From Flaccisagitta enflata (taxonomy: Eukaryota > Chaetognatha > Sagittoidea > Aphragmophora): DNA of 64,000 bases. This document shows positions 1 to 9,703 of the stretch, piece by piece. Under the pieces are notes generated by a model, which was not told where the DNA came from, did no database searches, and worked only from the letters and a program-made list of their open reading frames with translations. A program made the position numbers and the translations under genes. Location of the stretch: positions 89,218,001 through 89,282,000 of the forward strand of contig OZ231126.1 in the NCBI GenBank assembly GCA_965153355.1. The letters run 5' to 3'. Position 1 is the stretch's first letter. Each line of letters begins with the position of its first letter.

Positions 1-1
1 A

Positions 2-3000
2 GAAGACTTCGAGCATATGGTCAATGCCTTGACAAGAATGTTCAAGAAAAAAAGATCCGCAAAAGTAAACAAAGTTGAGGGTAGAAAGAGCACACCAAAG
101 CACCGAAGCAATAGAATCTATACAAATGGCAATGCACCCTCACCTATTGTGCAAATCGAAGGCATTGGTCCGGTATTGGCTGACTCTGGAAGTTCGATAT
201 CCCTCATCCGTCCGTCTGACGTGCCGCCATCTGCAATCAGGACAAAGACAAAATGCACTGTAGAGGGAATATGTGGCTCAGTGATAAAGCTAAAATACAG
301 ATATGATATACGCATCGCAAAGACGGGAGAAAACTATCACATTGACAACCATGGCACCAAAATCTCTTTTTACCTATGCAAAAATACAGAATGTACCATT
401 CTATCATACTACGACATAGCCAAATTAGGAATAATCGTAAATAACGATGATGTCGATGAAAACGATGACGTCGACGGTAACGATGATAGCGATTTGGGGG
501 GAAAAGTCGATGATGAGGAAAACAAGTTAAATCGCGATCATATTACACTCACCGAGGGCATCAAATTTGGCCGACTGATCAATCGACCCGCATCCATCGG
601 CGAAGAATTTCTGAATGGCAGTGACATCGCCGCCCTCCTTGGAGCAAGCCCGCGAGTGACCGATTGGTCTGAGTTTATAGCAGATGGATGTTTGAAGGTT
701 CTCTTTTGGAGAGCCGATGACGATAATGAGTTGGCCGACGGATGTTTGGCTGCTCTGTTTGATGAACGATCGACCGATGACCTGAGTGAAAAAACAAACA
801 AAATCTGCATGGTTAAAAAACGAGATGTGGTCAATCTGGTATCCGGCATGTTACCGTTTGCCAAACTGCGTGTTTTTGACCGGAAACATGCCCCAGCAAG
901 GGCAGGAGTAGTGCTTCAGACCCTGATGGATAGCGGTTCAACGCTCTCCCTCTTATCAAAAAGATGGCTCGATCAATCGGGTCTTGACTTTGTGCCCCTG
1001 CCCCATTCTGTATCCGCTTGTTCATTCACTGGCAATGCCATAAAACTGTTACATCGAGTTCAGGCTTTTGTTGACTTTGGAACGGGCGTAAAAAAAAGTG
1101 TCAACTTTCTAGTTTATGATGGGGACTCGAACTATAACGGCCTCATTGGGTACGACTGTCTCAAATCCCTATCCATATCTCTTGATGCTGCCAACAATGC
1201 CTTCATACTCGATGGCATCGCACACCCAATTCACAGATTCGATCTTTCTGATCAGATTAACTCATTGCAATCAGAAACGATAAACATGGAGAAAATCCCC
1301 CTCCTTATTGAAAAGGGTGTGTCTTTTCGACGCGGAGACAGCTACTTTTTGGGCCTAAAACTAGATTTGTCTCAAGGCGGAAATGTAGACAATGGTGACG
1401 TCATGTTCATGGAATTCCCCCCTGAATATGAGAAAATGGGCCTAAAACCTGCCGATCGAGTAGTACAGATCTACCGACTAAAATTGAAAGGAGAATGTTT
1501 TGGCACCAAAGTATTCGTCGAATACCCACAATCTGCTAAAGAGGATGCTGTGCACCTACCGACTGACGGCGCCTTTGGGTTCCTTGCCCCGTTGTTGCCG
1601 CCGGAACTCGAAGATGTAGCCAAAGTCAATGGCATTCGCACGCTCCAACCTGTGATGTTTGTGGGAGAGGAAAAAGAGGCGGAAGCTATTAGGGAAGGAA
1701 ATAAGAAGAAATGGCAGGCCTTACATGAGTTCTATTATGGTGCCAGCCCGGAGGAACTAGCTGAGCATATGGGCCCTAATTCCCCCATTGATTTCAACTG
1801 CATTATTCTCTATCTCAAAAGGCGCGTCCTAACAGCCGAAGAGAAAGAGGAACTCAAAAAAGTAAGGCAAGAGAGAGCTGACTTTTGGACCCTTGATCGC
1901 ATCTTGGAGAATTTTAAGGATCAGATTGACGCTGTCCCTCCCCAGCACCGCCAGGATGTCATTGACCTCCTGATGATGCGCAGAGGTGCATTCTCGGGTC
2001 AAAGCTCGCACCTACGCGTAGGCACGACCACCTTTTGCCTTGACGCCATATACCCCAAAGAGCTTCAGATCCAAGTGCGCTCCAAACCCGTTTCCGGTTT
2101 GAGGCGCCATGTGGCTGAACGCCTGACCAAGATAATGATGGAATCAGGTATTGTGGAACCTGCCACCGCCCGACCGGTGGCGATGCATCGGTTCCTAGTC
2201 GTCCTAAAGCCTCAAACTAAGGTCAAACGCCCCGTCGACAAGGCCTCACTTGACGCCATGTCGACGTCGGCGCTCGAGTCTGTCTTTCGTTGCGTCGTCG
2301 ATTCCTCAACTATCTCTGGGATGCTCTACCGCTCTCCCCACCCAGATCCCCCAACTATTTTCGAGACCCTCTCAAAAATTGAAGCTAACTCCCTCAAAAC
2401 CTGTTGTGACTTAAAACGGGCATATGATCAAACGCGTGCGACGGAGGCTGCGAAGCGTCTATTCGCCTTCGAAACCTGCGTCGTGGGCGTGCCCATAGCC
2501 TGGCTCAGCAGCATTCCGCAAGGATGTGCTGAATCAGCAAGATGTAATCAAAAAGTCAGCAGTCATGCGGTCGAAAGACAGAACAACATTCCTGCTGCTC
2601 TGTCCTTCGACCGCTTCAAGCAAGCTTACCGTCAAATGAATGAGGATGAAGTTGACGCTGAGCGACGAGCCGCTGCAAAGAAGCGCTTCGAAGAGAGAGG
2701 AGGAGAGAATCCTTGCTCGATGGGGAAGAGGAGTCCGAGGGAAGAGGATCGCGGAGGCCCGAAAGAGAGAGAGAGAATCGAACCCGATCCAACGATGATC
2801 CGATCGAAGCAGAATCGAGAGAGTTTTGAGAGAGAGAGATTGAGAGAAGGAGGTACTCAGCCCGAAGTCCATAAAATGGGCGCAGGGCGAAGGCTTTTCG
2901 ATGAGGCGATGGCGCTTCCAATTTCCACCGATCGAAATGTTCTTGACAAGATGATCGTCGGCGGATTGACGAAAAAGCCTGAGAACAAAGGCAAAGAAAA

Positions 3001-6000
3001 GATCATTCCTCACGCCTGCCATGTGTACGCAGATGACATTCTCTGTCAGACACCAACAGACATTGACAGACTCAAAGGGCTTGGGATAGATAATCACACA
3101 CTCCTACGCCCAGCTAAAAATGATCAAGAACTCGCGGTGCTTTTCCACCTCGCATATCTCAATCGCGTTCTCTTCTGCCTCGAGGAGGCCAATTTCCTGC
3201 TCAGTAGCTCTAAGATTAAAATACTCTGTCAGGACGACAATTTTGAATACCTAGGCTATAGTTTTAAAGGGAATATAATTTCCATTGCAAAAAAGACTAT
3301 TGACACGATCCAGGCACTCCCTGAACCCACCACCCAGAAGGAAATTCAAAAAATAGTCGGAATGACTGTTTATTTCTCTCAGATACTTAGGGCGAATAGA
3401 TCTTTCACTGGATTTCTTACTCGCAAACTTAGGAAGGGTGAAAGTTACAAGTTTAGCGAGGAGGACAAAAAGCTTTTTCAACGCTTGAAGGATTGCCTAG
3501 GAAAAGTCCATATGAAGGGCTACATTCTCGCCCTAGACACACACATAAAAAACAAATCATTTATCGTTTTTTCAGACTGGAGCTTTTCTGTCCACTCCAG
3601 CAGCGCTTGTCTCCTTGTTAAGATTCATGACAAGGATGGCACCACTGTCCTTCCGGCCGTCGCTGAGTCGCGAACTCTTAGCGACTCTCTCAGGGCCAAA
3701 GGCAGCAGTCTTTGTGAAATGGGGGCCCTCATTAGCGCCCTACATCATTTACGCCCTATCCTTTTTCTTGCGCCTTTTGTCGTGTATGTCGATAACTTGG
3801 CCCTCTGTTTTCTCATGAATAGACGCTTCGCGACAAACGCAGCCCTAGACTCCAATGTCGCGCAGCGCCTACTCTTATCAGTAGAGGACCTATATTTCCA
3901 ATGTAAATTTGTGCCCTCAGAACTGCAACTGTGTGACGGACTATCGCGAATCAAACTTGAAACAGGCAAAAGTGTTGATGAGCTACTAACTAACTCTAAT
4001 CGGTTGGCCGATTTCGACTATGTCGAAAGTATGCTTCGGCCGGGCAAAGATAAAGAGAACGAAACTCAGTTTTTTGAAAGAAGCGAACGCAATATCGATA
4101 TGATTCGGCGGTTGGAAACTGAAATGGGTGACACACGTGAAGATTTGTATGAGCTATTCAAGCGCACACACTTTCACACCCGCACCAAAGCTGTCTCATC
4201 CATCATCGACCAAATCTCACCTCCTTTCGATGACCCGAAATTGACCGATGAGAGAGGCGGTGGTTGTCGGGCACTTGTTGATCGCGAGAGAGAGAGCGAG
4301 CCCGCGAAGATGAGAGAGACCGAGATCATTGGGGAAGGGAGAGAGAGAGCCGATCTTTCTTTTGACCGAGAGACCGACCCGCATGATGAAAAGACCGAGG
4401 CCGATGTCCGTGTCGATCTCGATGAATGTTTGGGCGATTCGCCTTTGTCACTCGATCGCTGCAAAGAAAACGGGAGAGAGGGCGAAAATACATCAGTGAA
4501 AAAGCTATTGGTCAATGAACTAGACTTCACCAAACTCACTTCCCCCCGTGATCGCAAAACCGGTCCAAGCAAGACCGACCAATTGTCACCCAGTCACACC
4601 CAACCACAACACACTCGACCCGTCGGACAAATGACCCAGGAAGAACTGATAGACATTTACAATCAAAGGCCAGTCATTCCTGAGTATCAGTCTTCAGATT
4701 TCGAAGTTCTTCCTGTATTGCAGCTTAAGGAAGAAAAGCAAAGGATACCGACGGACGAATATGTCGAGACTCCGTACGAATATCGGACAGACATGATTGA
4801 CATGCTACTTAGATCAAATTCAAACGATCGTTCAGCTTTAAGTCGAAGAGGGCAAATTGCAGCAAGACAAGACAGCCTTCTCATCGCTCGCACGCCTGAT
4901 CTGGTTGCAACGATCATACATGACACACCCGACGGCATTTTAAGCGATGGGTTTGGGCATGAACAATCAACAGTCTTAGATTATCTCAGTGAGGTAAATT
5001 TCATTTCGGACACTGTAGGGCCCCAAGATCCCACTCCCCTTTTTGGTTCATATCAAGAAGCGCACGAACATTTCAAAAAAGGGCGCCTTGCTGATGAAAT
5101 AAGATGTCAGTACAAATTCTTTCTCAGTTGTCAATCACGTGACCTGGACATGCGGACAATCAGACTGCTTCTCAAAAATGAATTGAGCATGCAAGATGAC
5201 TCAGTCGACATCATCAGAAAAACCAGTCGATTGGCCCATGTTCTAATTGACGACTATGACTCACTCTTTCTTTTCCAAGACCTCATTTTCAGACTGGTCT
5301 TTCCCGTTAAGGGCCATAAGGCCAGAGCCCTTTTAGTTCTCAGCCCCCCTGACCTTGCAAGAATTGCACAGCGCCATCACGCCCTTGCACATAGAGGTTC
5401 GCTATACACATACACAGTATTAGCCAACAGATATTACACCGTAAACATGTATCAAACCATTCTCGACACTTGCAAAAGTTGCGCAACTTGCGCGGAATTT
5501 CACTTGAATAAGAAAAAGATCGCTACGAATCTGACTAATGTGCTTGATCTCAGCTCCATTAGCCAAATCGCATGTGATTTGAAAGGGCCTCTAGAAAGGG
5601 CCCCTAGTACCCCCAGCAACAAAAAAGGGAACCCCTGGGATGAAAAAAGGACTAGAAAATTCTGGATCCTATGTTTGGTTAATCCCATAACGGGTTTAAA
5701 CCAATTTTTTTACCTCCCGGACAAAAAGGCCTCAACCGTGGTACGCACCATTTATGAAAAATACTTAAGGTTCCATTCAGGCATTACTACCATCCAGATG
5801 GACGAAGGCGGGGAATTCACGGCATCACTAAACGCCGAATTATCGAGTTTGATGAAATTTTCTCTAAAGTTCACGTGCAAGTCAAATCCCCGTGCCAACC
5901 GGGCGGAACGGTCAGTCGGTCGGTTGTCCCACCTTCTCAAGTCAGTCTGTCAAGGCTCAGACCTAAACATCAAGAACAGACTGACAGACCTATCCATCAT

Positions 6001-7225
6001 TTGCAATTCTGTGTACATGTCTGAAATAAGCGGACTGGCAGCCAACGACGCCCACGGCTGTTCCAATGGTGATGCCATGGTGTACGGACCGTCCATCCTT
6101 TGTGAGAAGGAAGAATACAAACACAAAGGAACACACTGGACTGACGTAGCGGACAGCATGAGAGAGATAATCAAAATCATCAGAGAGCATTACAACTGTT
6201 TTGTCTCCCTCAAACGATCAAACTTGCATACTTTTGAATCACTAAACATCAAGCAAGGGGACATCATATACTTCCGGACATACTCCAAGGCACACCCCAT
6301 TGCAATTGGACTGTCCACACTTTGTCCATCATGGTCTTTGGGGCGAGTGGAAAAAGTGCTCTCACGTTCAGCTGCAATCATCAAAAATCTAAACACAGAA
6401 GCACGCGTCAGACGTCATCTCTCAGACATTCACCCAGTTTGGGACAAGTCCAATTGGGCTTTGTCCAGTGACTGGCAGACTAACTTCACTGCTTACCATC
6501 GTGAGAGGGCCGGTCTTGATCTTGACAATGCGAAGACGGCTGAAGAACGGGATTTGGAGGCCGTTAGAGTGAAATCCGCTCTCCAAAGGCAGAGATGTGA
6601 GAATGATGAGACGATGGACGAACGAGGTACGCAATTCGATAAATCCAAAGGTGCGACGAATTTAGGGCGTGAGAAAGACGATAAATCCATGAGAAAGTCC
6701 GAAAGGAAAGAAGGAAAGTCTGTCCACTTTGAGAAATTCGATGAGAAAAGCGCAAAAAGTAATAGATCCGAGAGAGTTAGAGTCCGCAATCACATGGAGA
6801 ATGAAGACACAAAGGTGCGAGATAATCCGAAGAAAAAAGATGGAGTCCACACGAGGGATAATATGAGTTTGGTAGGAAATGACGGATCGGTCACGAGTCG
6901 ATCTTCGAGGGGCAAACTGAAGCCCCGCGGTCACGATGCGCCTGCGCAGCGTAGTCGCGACGAGAACGACGACGATGATTCTGTCGATGATCGATCGAAG
7001 CAAAAACTGAAGCCCCGAAGATACGATGCGCCTGCGCAGCTTGGTCTCGGAGGCCGATCGAAGGACAAACTAAAGCCACGCAAACACGATGCGCATGTGC
7101 AGCGTGGCCTCGATGATGATGATGATGATGACACATCCCATGATAGTCTTTTGAGTGATAAAAGTGTGAAAGTTCGCCGTTCGAAGCGCCTCTCTCGAAA
7201 GGCAAGGGTGAACTATCGAGAGTGA
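2..7225 (+). CDS. pol: Retroelement Pol polyprotein: two retropepsin-like domains, RT, RNase H, integrase
   Basis: The first ATG is at 17, but the frame is open to the window edge, so this is probably the 3' part of a gag-pol ORF. Numbering from that ATG: DSG protease motifs at D56 and D305; RT motif A (CDLKRAYDQ, D798), motif B (PQGCAESA, P834) and motif C (YADD, 1004-1007); RNase H acidic residues near D1187, E1234 and D1259; an integrase HH-CC zinc domain around 1785-1830; DDE residues D1854, D1929 and E1964. This order (RH before IN) is that of Ty3/gypsy elements. Unusual points are the doubled protease, a 168-residue gap between RT motifs B and C, a roughly 450-residue charged spacer between RNase H and integrase, and a 250-residue disordered tail with three KLKPR-type repeats and an Asp run. 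No stop or frameshift is seen. Confidence 0.9.
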   Translation, partial: EDFEHMVNALTRMFKKKRSAKVNKVEGRKSTPKHRSNRIYTNGNAPSPIVQIEGIGPVLADSGSSISLIRPSDVPPSAIRTKTKCTVEGICGSVIKLKYRYDIRIAKTGENYHIDNHGTKISFYLCKNTECTILSYYDIAKLGIIVNNDDVDENDDVDGNDDSDLGGKVDDEENKLNRDHITLTEGIKFGRLINRPASIGEEFLNGSDIAALLGASPRVTDWSEFIADGCLKVLFWRADDDNELADGCLAALFDERSTDDLSEKTNKICMVKKRDVVNLVSGMLPFAKLRVFDRKHAPARAGVVLQTLMDSGSTLSLLSKRWLDQSGLDFVPLPHSVSACSFTGNAIKLLHRVQAFVDFGTGVKKSVNFLVYDGDSNYNGLIGYDCLKSLSISLDAANNAFILDGIAHPIHRFDLSDQINSLQSETINMEKIPLLIEKGVSFRRGDSYFLGLKLDLSQGGNVDNGDVMFMEFPPEYEKMGLKPADRVVQIYRLKLKGECFGTKVFVEYPQSAKEDAVHLPTDGAFGFLAPLLPPELEDVAKVNGIRTLQPVMFVGEEKEAEAIREGNKKKWQALHEFYYGASPEELAEHMGPNSPIDFNCIILYLKRRVLTAEEKEELKKVRQERADFWTLDRILENFKDQIDAVPPQHRQDVIDLLMMRRGAFSGQSSHLRVGTTTFCLDAIYPKELQIQVRSKPVSGLRRHVAERLTKIMMESGIVEPATARPVAMHRFLVVLKPQTKVKRPVDKASLDAMSTSALESVFRCVVDSSTISGMLYRSPHPDPPTIFETLSKIEANSLKTCCDLKRAYDQTRATEAAKRLFAFETCVVGVPIAWLSSIPQGCAESARCNQKVSSHAVERQNNIPAALSFDRFKQAYRQMNEDEVDAERRAAAKKRFEERGGENPCSMGKRSPREEDRGGPKERERIEPDPTMIRSKQNRESFERERLREGGTQPEVHKMGAGRRLFDEAMALPISTDRNVLDKMIVGGLTKKPENKGKEKIIPHACHVYADDILCQTPTDIDRLKGLGIDNHTLLRPAKNDQELAVLFHLAYLNRVLFCLEEANFLLSSSKIKILCQDDNFEYLGYSFKGNIISIAKKTIDTIQALPEPTTQKEIQKIVGMTVYFSQILRANRSFTGFLTRKLRKGESYKFSEEDKKLFQRLKDCLGKVHMKGYILALDTHIKNKSFIVFSDWSFSVHSSSACLLVKIHDKDGTTVLPAVAESRTLSDSLRAKGSSLCEMGALISALHHLRPILFLAPFVVYVDNLALCFLMNRRFATNAALDSNVAQRLLLSVEDLYFQCKFVPSELQLCDGLSRIKLETGKSVDELLTNSNRLADFDYVESMLRPGKDKENETQFFERSERNIDMIRRLETEMGDTREDLYELFKRTHFHTRTKAVSSIIDQISPPFDDPKLTDERGGGCRALVDRERESEPAKMRETEIIGEGRERADLSFDRETDPHDEKTEADVRVDLDECLGDSPLSLDRCKENGREGENTSVKKLLVNELDFTKLTSPRDRKTGPSKTDQLSPSHTQPQHTRPVGQMTQEELIDIYNQRPVIPEYQSSDFEVLPVLQLKEEKQRIPTDEYVETPYEYRTDMIDMLLRSNSNDRSALSRRGQIAARQDSLLIARTPDLVATIIHDTPDGILSDGFGHEQSTVLDYLSEVNFISDTVGPQDPTPLFGSYQEAHEHFKKGRLADEIRCQYKFFLSCQSRDLDMRTIRLLLKNELSMQDDSVDIIRKTSRLAHVLIDDYDSLFLFQDLIFRLVFPVKGHKARALLVLSPPDLARIAQRHHALAHRGSLYTYTVLANRYYTVNMYQTILDTCKSCATCAEFHLNKKKIATNLTNVLDLSSISQIACDLKGPLERAPSTPSNKKGNPWDEKRTRKFWILCLVNPITGLNQFFYLPDKKASTVVRTIYEKYLRFHSGITTIQMDEGGEFTASLNAELSSLMKFSLKFTCKSNPRANRAERSVGRLSHLLKSVCQGSDLNIKNRLTDLSIICNSVYMSEISGLAANDAHGCSNGDAMVYGPSILCEKEEYKHKGTHWTDVADSMREIIKIIREHYNCFVSLKRSNLHTFESLNIKQGDIIYFRTYSKAHPIAIGLSTLCPSWSLGRVEKVLSRSAAIIKNLNTEARVRRHLSDIHPVWDKSNWALSSDWQTNFTAYHRERAGLDLDNAKTAEERDLEAVRVKSALQRQRCENDETMDERGTQFDKSKGATNLGREKDDKSMRKSERKEGKSVHFEKFDEKSAKSNRSERVRVRNHMENEDTKVRDNPKKKDGVHTRDNMSLVGNDGSVTSRSSRGKLKPRGHDAPAQRSRDENDDDDSVDDRSKQKLKPRRYDAPAQLGLGGRSKDKLKPRKHDAHVQRGLDDDDDDDTSHDSLLSDKSVKVRRSKRLSRKARVNYRE

Positions 7226-7450
7226 GCATCAATCTTTGATCACCCAATGTACATATGTATACACTCTAGATAGTAATGTAGTTTATTCACTTAGTTAAAT
7301 ATAGCTTGTTCGTCAATCACCTGTAATTGCAATCTCATATTATCAAAATTTCAAACCTTCGTTGAGAAAAACTTCAAAACACGATGTCAATCGAAAATAA
7401 AAACGGCACACTATCGATTGATTCATCCAAATGTCCGTACATAATTCCCC
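7226..7450. other. pol 3' flank and 3' end of the antisense gene
   Basis: This 225-bp spacer separates the pol stop from the stop codon of the convergent minus-strand gene. A TTTATT at about 7281, AATAAA read on the minus strand, would serve as a poly(A) signal for the antisense transcript. A plus-strand AATAAA at about 7396 could serve a sense transcript. Confidence 0.4.
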
Positions 7451-8631
7451 TCATGGGAAACGCTGGAAAAGGTCGAACTCGGTGCGAAACTTCTTGAGTG
7501 GCGCATCAAGGTCGGAAAGTAGATAAAATGCCCCGATGGGCAGACGTTGAGGGACGCGGATAGACGCCAGGTAGTAAAATTGATGTAGCTGAGGGAAGTG
7601 CATTTGACGATGGTCGAAGCAATAATCACACGCGAATTTCGTATCGGCAATCCTTTTTAACATCTCCCGGAGAGTCTCCAAATACGTCAGATTGATAACG
7701 CCTTCCCTGATAGGGCAATTAACATTCAATTACTTCATGTCATGTCATACACATCAATGTCATGTCATGTCTAGGCCGAATATAGATACCTGGTCTTTTG
7801 GCAGATTCGATATTGACACATGGCAACAGCTTGTCCGACAACCTTGTTCAATTCCTGACATCTGTAGCATCCATACTTGCCATCTGATGAAATAAAAACC
7901 CAACATTAGTACAATAACATACAAACAAGGAGTGACTAACCCACATAATTCTTGACCTTACTGACCTGAAGTGAAGCAGATGGCCGTCAGATTCCAGTCA
8001 ATTCGCTCGTCCTGTGGCATGATCTTTGATGTGTAGAAACGAATGCCAAGTTTCATACAACGTTCGTATTGAAGCATCAAGGACATCAAAATAAGGACGA
8101 CGTAACCCGGGGTGACGCATTCGAACGTAAACAGAGTGTAGAACCAGTAGCCAAAGGCGACCACGAAAAGGGCCTTTCCGACAACTGAAAAGTTTAATAT
8201 TAATTAATCAATAAAGTATGAGTGATTATCGATGAATAACTGCCACTGTTGTCTGTCTATTTTCTGTTTTTGTCTGTCCTAAATGACTCACCGCTTGTCA
8301 GAAGACGGTTGATTGATTGAACCAAACAATACATGGTGTATTGCTTGACTGAATGCTTCCGTGAAAAGAAATTTCGGTAGGCATCGAGAAGACCGGGGAA
8401 AACTTTTAGAGATTCTGTAACAGGAAAAGAAATAAAGATTGTTATCGGAATGAGGGAAATGAGGTTTCGGTCGATCGAAGCAGATCGATCGAAGCATTCA
8501 AATCAGATGAATGGAATAACAGATGTGACAAATCTGACCGATTTGACCGAATGACCGTTATGACCGATCATCGCTCACTAGCGATGACAATTTTACTATA
8601 AATACGAACTACTCATCGATGCTGATACCAT
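7451..8631 (-). CDS. Antisense spliced accessory gene C: 236-aa putative membrane protein with Cys pairs
   Basis: The CDS is complement of 7451-7706, 7790-7883, 7966-8184, 8292-8414 and 8613-8631. The exon lengths (256, 94, 219, 123, 19) sum to 711 nt, exactly 237 codons, and every junction has GT/AG ends with matching phases. The clearest donor is CAG/GTCAGTAAGG at 7965. Introns are 82-198 bp. The start ATG (8629-8631) has A at -3 and G at +4. The product has a hydrophobic stretch around residues 50-80, suggesting one or two membrane segments. It then has paired cysteines (CYRC, a CX4C pair, then CDYC followed by His residues) that could bind metal. I recognise no family. It lies convergent to pol and divergent from the sense ORF at 8757. 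That it is part of the retroelement is inference from position. Confidence 0.75.
8597..8604 (+). promoter_or_regulatory. TATA-like box upstream of the sense accessory ORF
   Basis: TATAAATA is centred about 155 bp upstream of the ATG at 8757. It overlaps the first exon region of the divergent gene, so the two promoters would be interleaved. Confidence 0.3.
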
Positions 8632-8680
8632 TCTTTCCCATACGATAATACTTTCAAGCGATCATAAATTTCATCATACG

Positions 8681-8734
8681 AACTGAAACAAAAAATAGTC
8701 ATTTTCAGATACTATATGACAAACGGTTTTTATA
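8681..8734 (-). promoter_or_regulatory. Possible antisense core promoter for gene C
   Basis: On the minus strand a TATAAAAA (8727-8734) is followed about 45 bp downstream by TCAGTT (8681-8686), a typical initiator word. The spacing is longer than the usual 30 bp. The TCAG could alternatively be a 3' splice site of an earlier untranslated exon. Confidence 0.25.
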
Positions 8735-8756
8735 ACTGTGTTGTGAAATAGTGAAA

Positions 8757-9320
8757 ATGGCAGACAACAACAACAACAACAACAACGAAGAACAACGCCA
8801 ACAACAAATAGTCACAGACTGCTCACCAACTTTCTGTGCCTGCGACCCAAACTTGGATCGTTGTCAACAAGGATTTGCAAATAATCGAATCCAAGCCTGG
8901 GCCGATGAAGCGCACGGATTCCACACATACCGTGTGCAACAACGCATTGACGCATCAGTTCAGAACGTCTACCATGAGGAATCAACTTCCAACATCAGAC
9001 GGCACCTCATGGCAAGTCGTTTCTCAACAAATCAAAATCCCGCGTCAATGTGGGGCAGGTTTCAAAGAAACCTCCGGGCAAATCGAGAGAACTCGGTTTT
9101 GTCCAGGCGAAGACCACACAACATGGCCTCTCGCCCCTTCGGCATTTTGGTGCCGGAGCAAGCTGCCGAGGGCCCGCTTCAACATCTAGCGGCCCCTAAA
9201 GGTCAAGACTATCTGGCCAAAGACGCAGACCTGGTCTGTGACCACGCCAACGGATTCTGTATTTCGGGGGACTCGAACAGCAGCAATTCGTTGGAACAAT
9301 CGCGCAAACGGCAGAAATAA
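8757..9320 (+). CDS. Sense accessory gene D: 187-aa Asn/Gln-rich protein of unknown function
   Basis: I chose the ATG at 8757 because its context (gaaaATGG) is strong and an in-frame GTG six bases upstream is not a eukaryotic start. The protein opens with a run of Asn, then Glu/Gln. It has a Cys-rich patch near residues 22-37 (CSPTFCACDP then a further Cys), a basic middle with several Arg-Arg pairs, another Cys-rich patch near residue 160, and a basic C-terminus (RKRQK) that could be a nuclear localisation signal. A small, Cys-rich, basic protein from a sense ORF between pol and env recalls retroviral regulatory proteins by position only; no homology is claimed. Its own TATA-like box is upstream. 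Confidence 0.5.
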   Translation: MADNNNNNNNEEQRQQQIVTDCSPTFCACDPNLDRCQQGFANNRIQAWADEAHGFHTYRVQQRIDASVQNVYHEESTSNIRRHLMASRFSTNQNPASMWGRFQRNLRANRENSVLSRRRPHNMASRPFGILVPEQAAEGPLQHLAAPKGQDYLAKDADLVCDHANGFCISGDSNSSNSLEQSRKRQK

Positions 9321-9703
9321 TTTGTGTTTTAGCGTTTACTGTAAATATCGTTGTATCAGCATTGATGAATCGTTCGACTTAAATGCTCATTTGCATATTG
9401 CTGTAAATATGTTTTCGTCTCTTAAGAAAAACAAAAGTCACTCGAGCCCCAAAATGTTCAGAAAAATAACTTTCAATGTAAAGAGTAAACATTTTTAAGA
9501 TATAAAACTGCATATTTCAATGGCAATTGAACTCAATGTGCAGATACCCGTTTTAAATACAGCATTAATCATCCGAATTTGGGTAAAAGTAACTCTATCA
9601 ACAAATCATTATCTCAAACACCCAGAAAAGTCGACAGCGTCGCATATACATTTAATGGTCTCCTTGAGAAAAACCACTCAAAATATGGAGACCTAAAAAA
9701 CAA
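9321..9703. other. Spacer between convergent accessory genes D and B
   Basis: This is AT-rich sequence without a convincing ORF. TTTAAT at about 9652, ATTAAA on the minus strand, is a plausible poly(A) signal for the antisense gene ending at 9704. Confidence 0.35.

Noticed and set aside
8614-8681. Alternative reading of the first gene C exon as SYDEIYDRLKVLSYGKEW...
   Set aside because: That frame hits TGA at the only GT donor. The frame starting at ATG 8631 splices in phase with all downstream exons.
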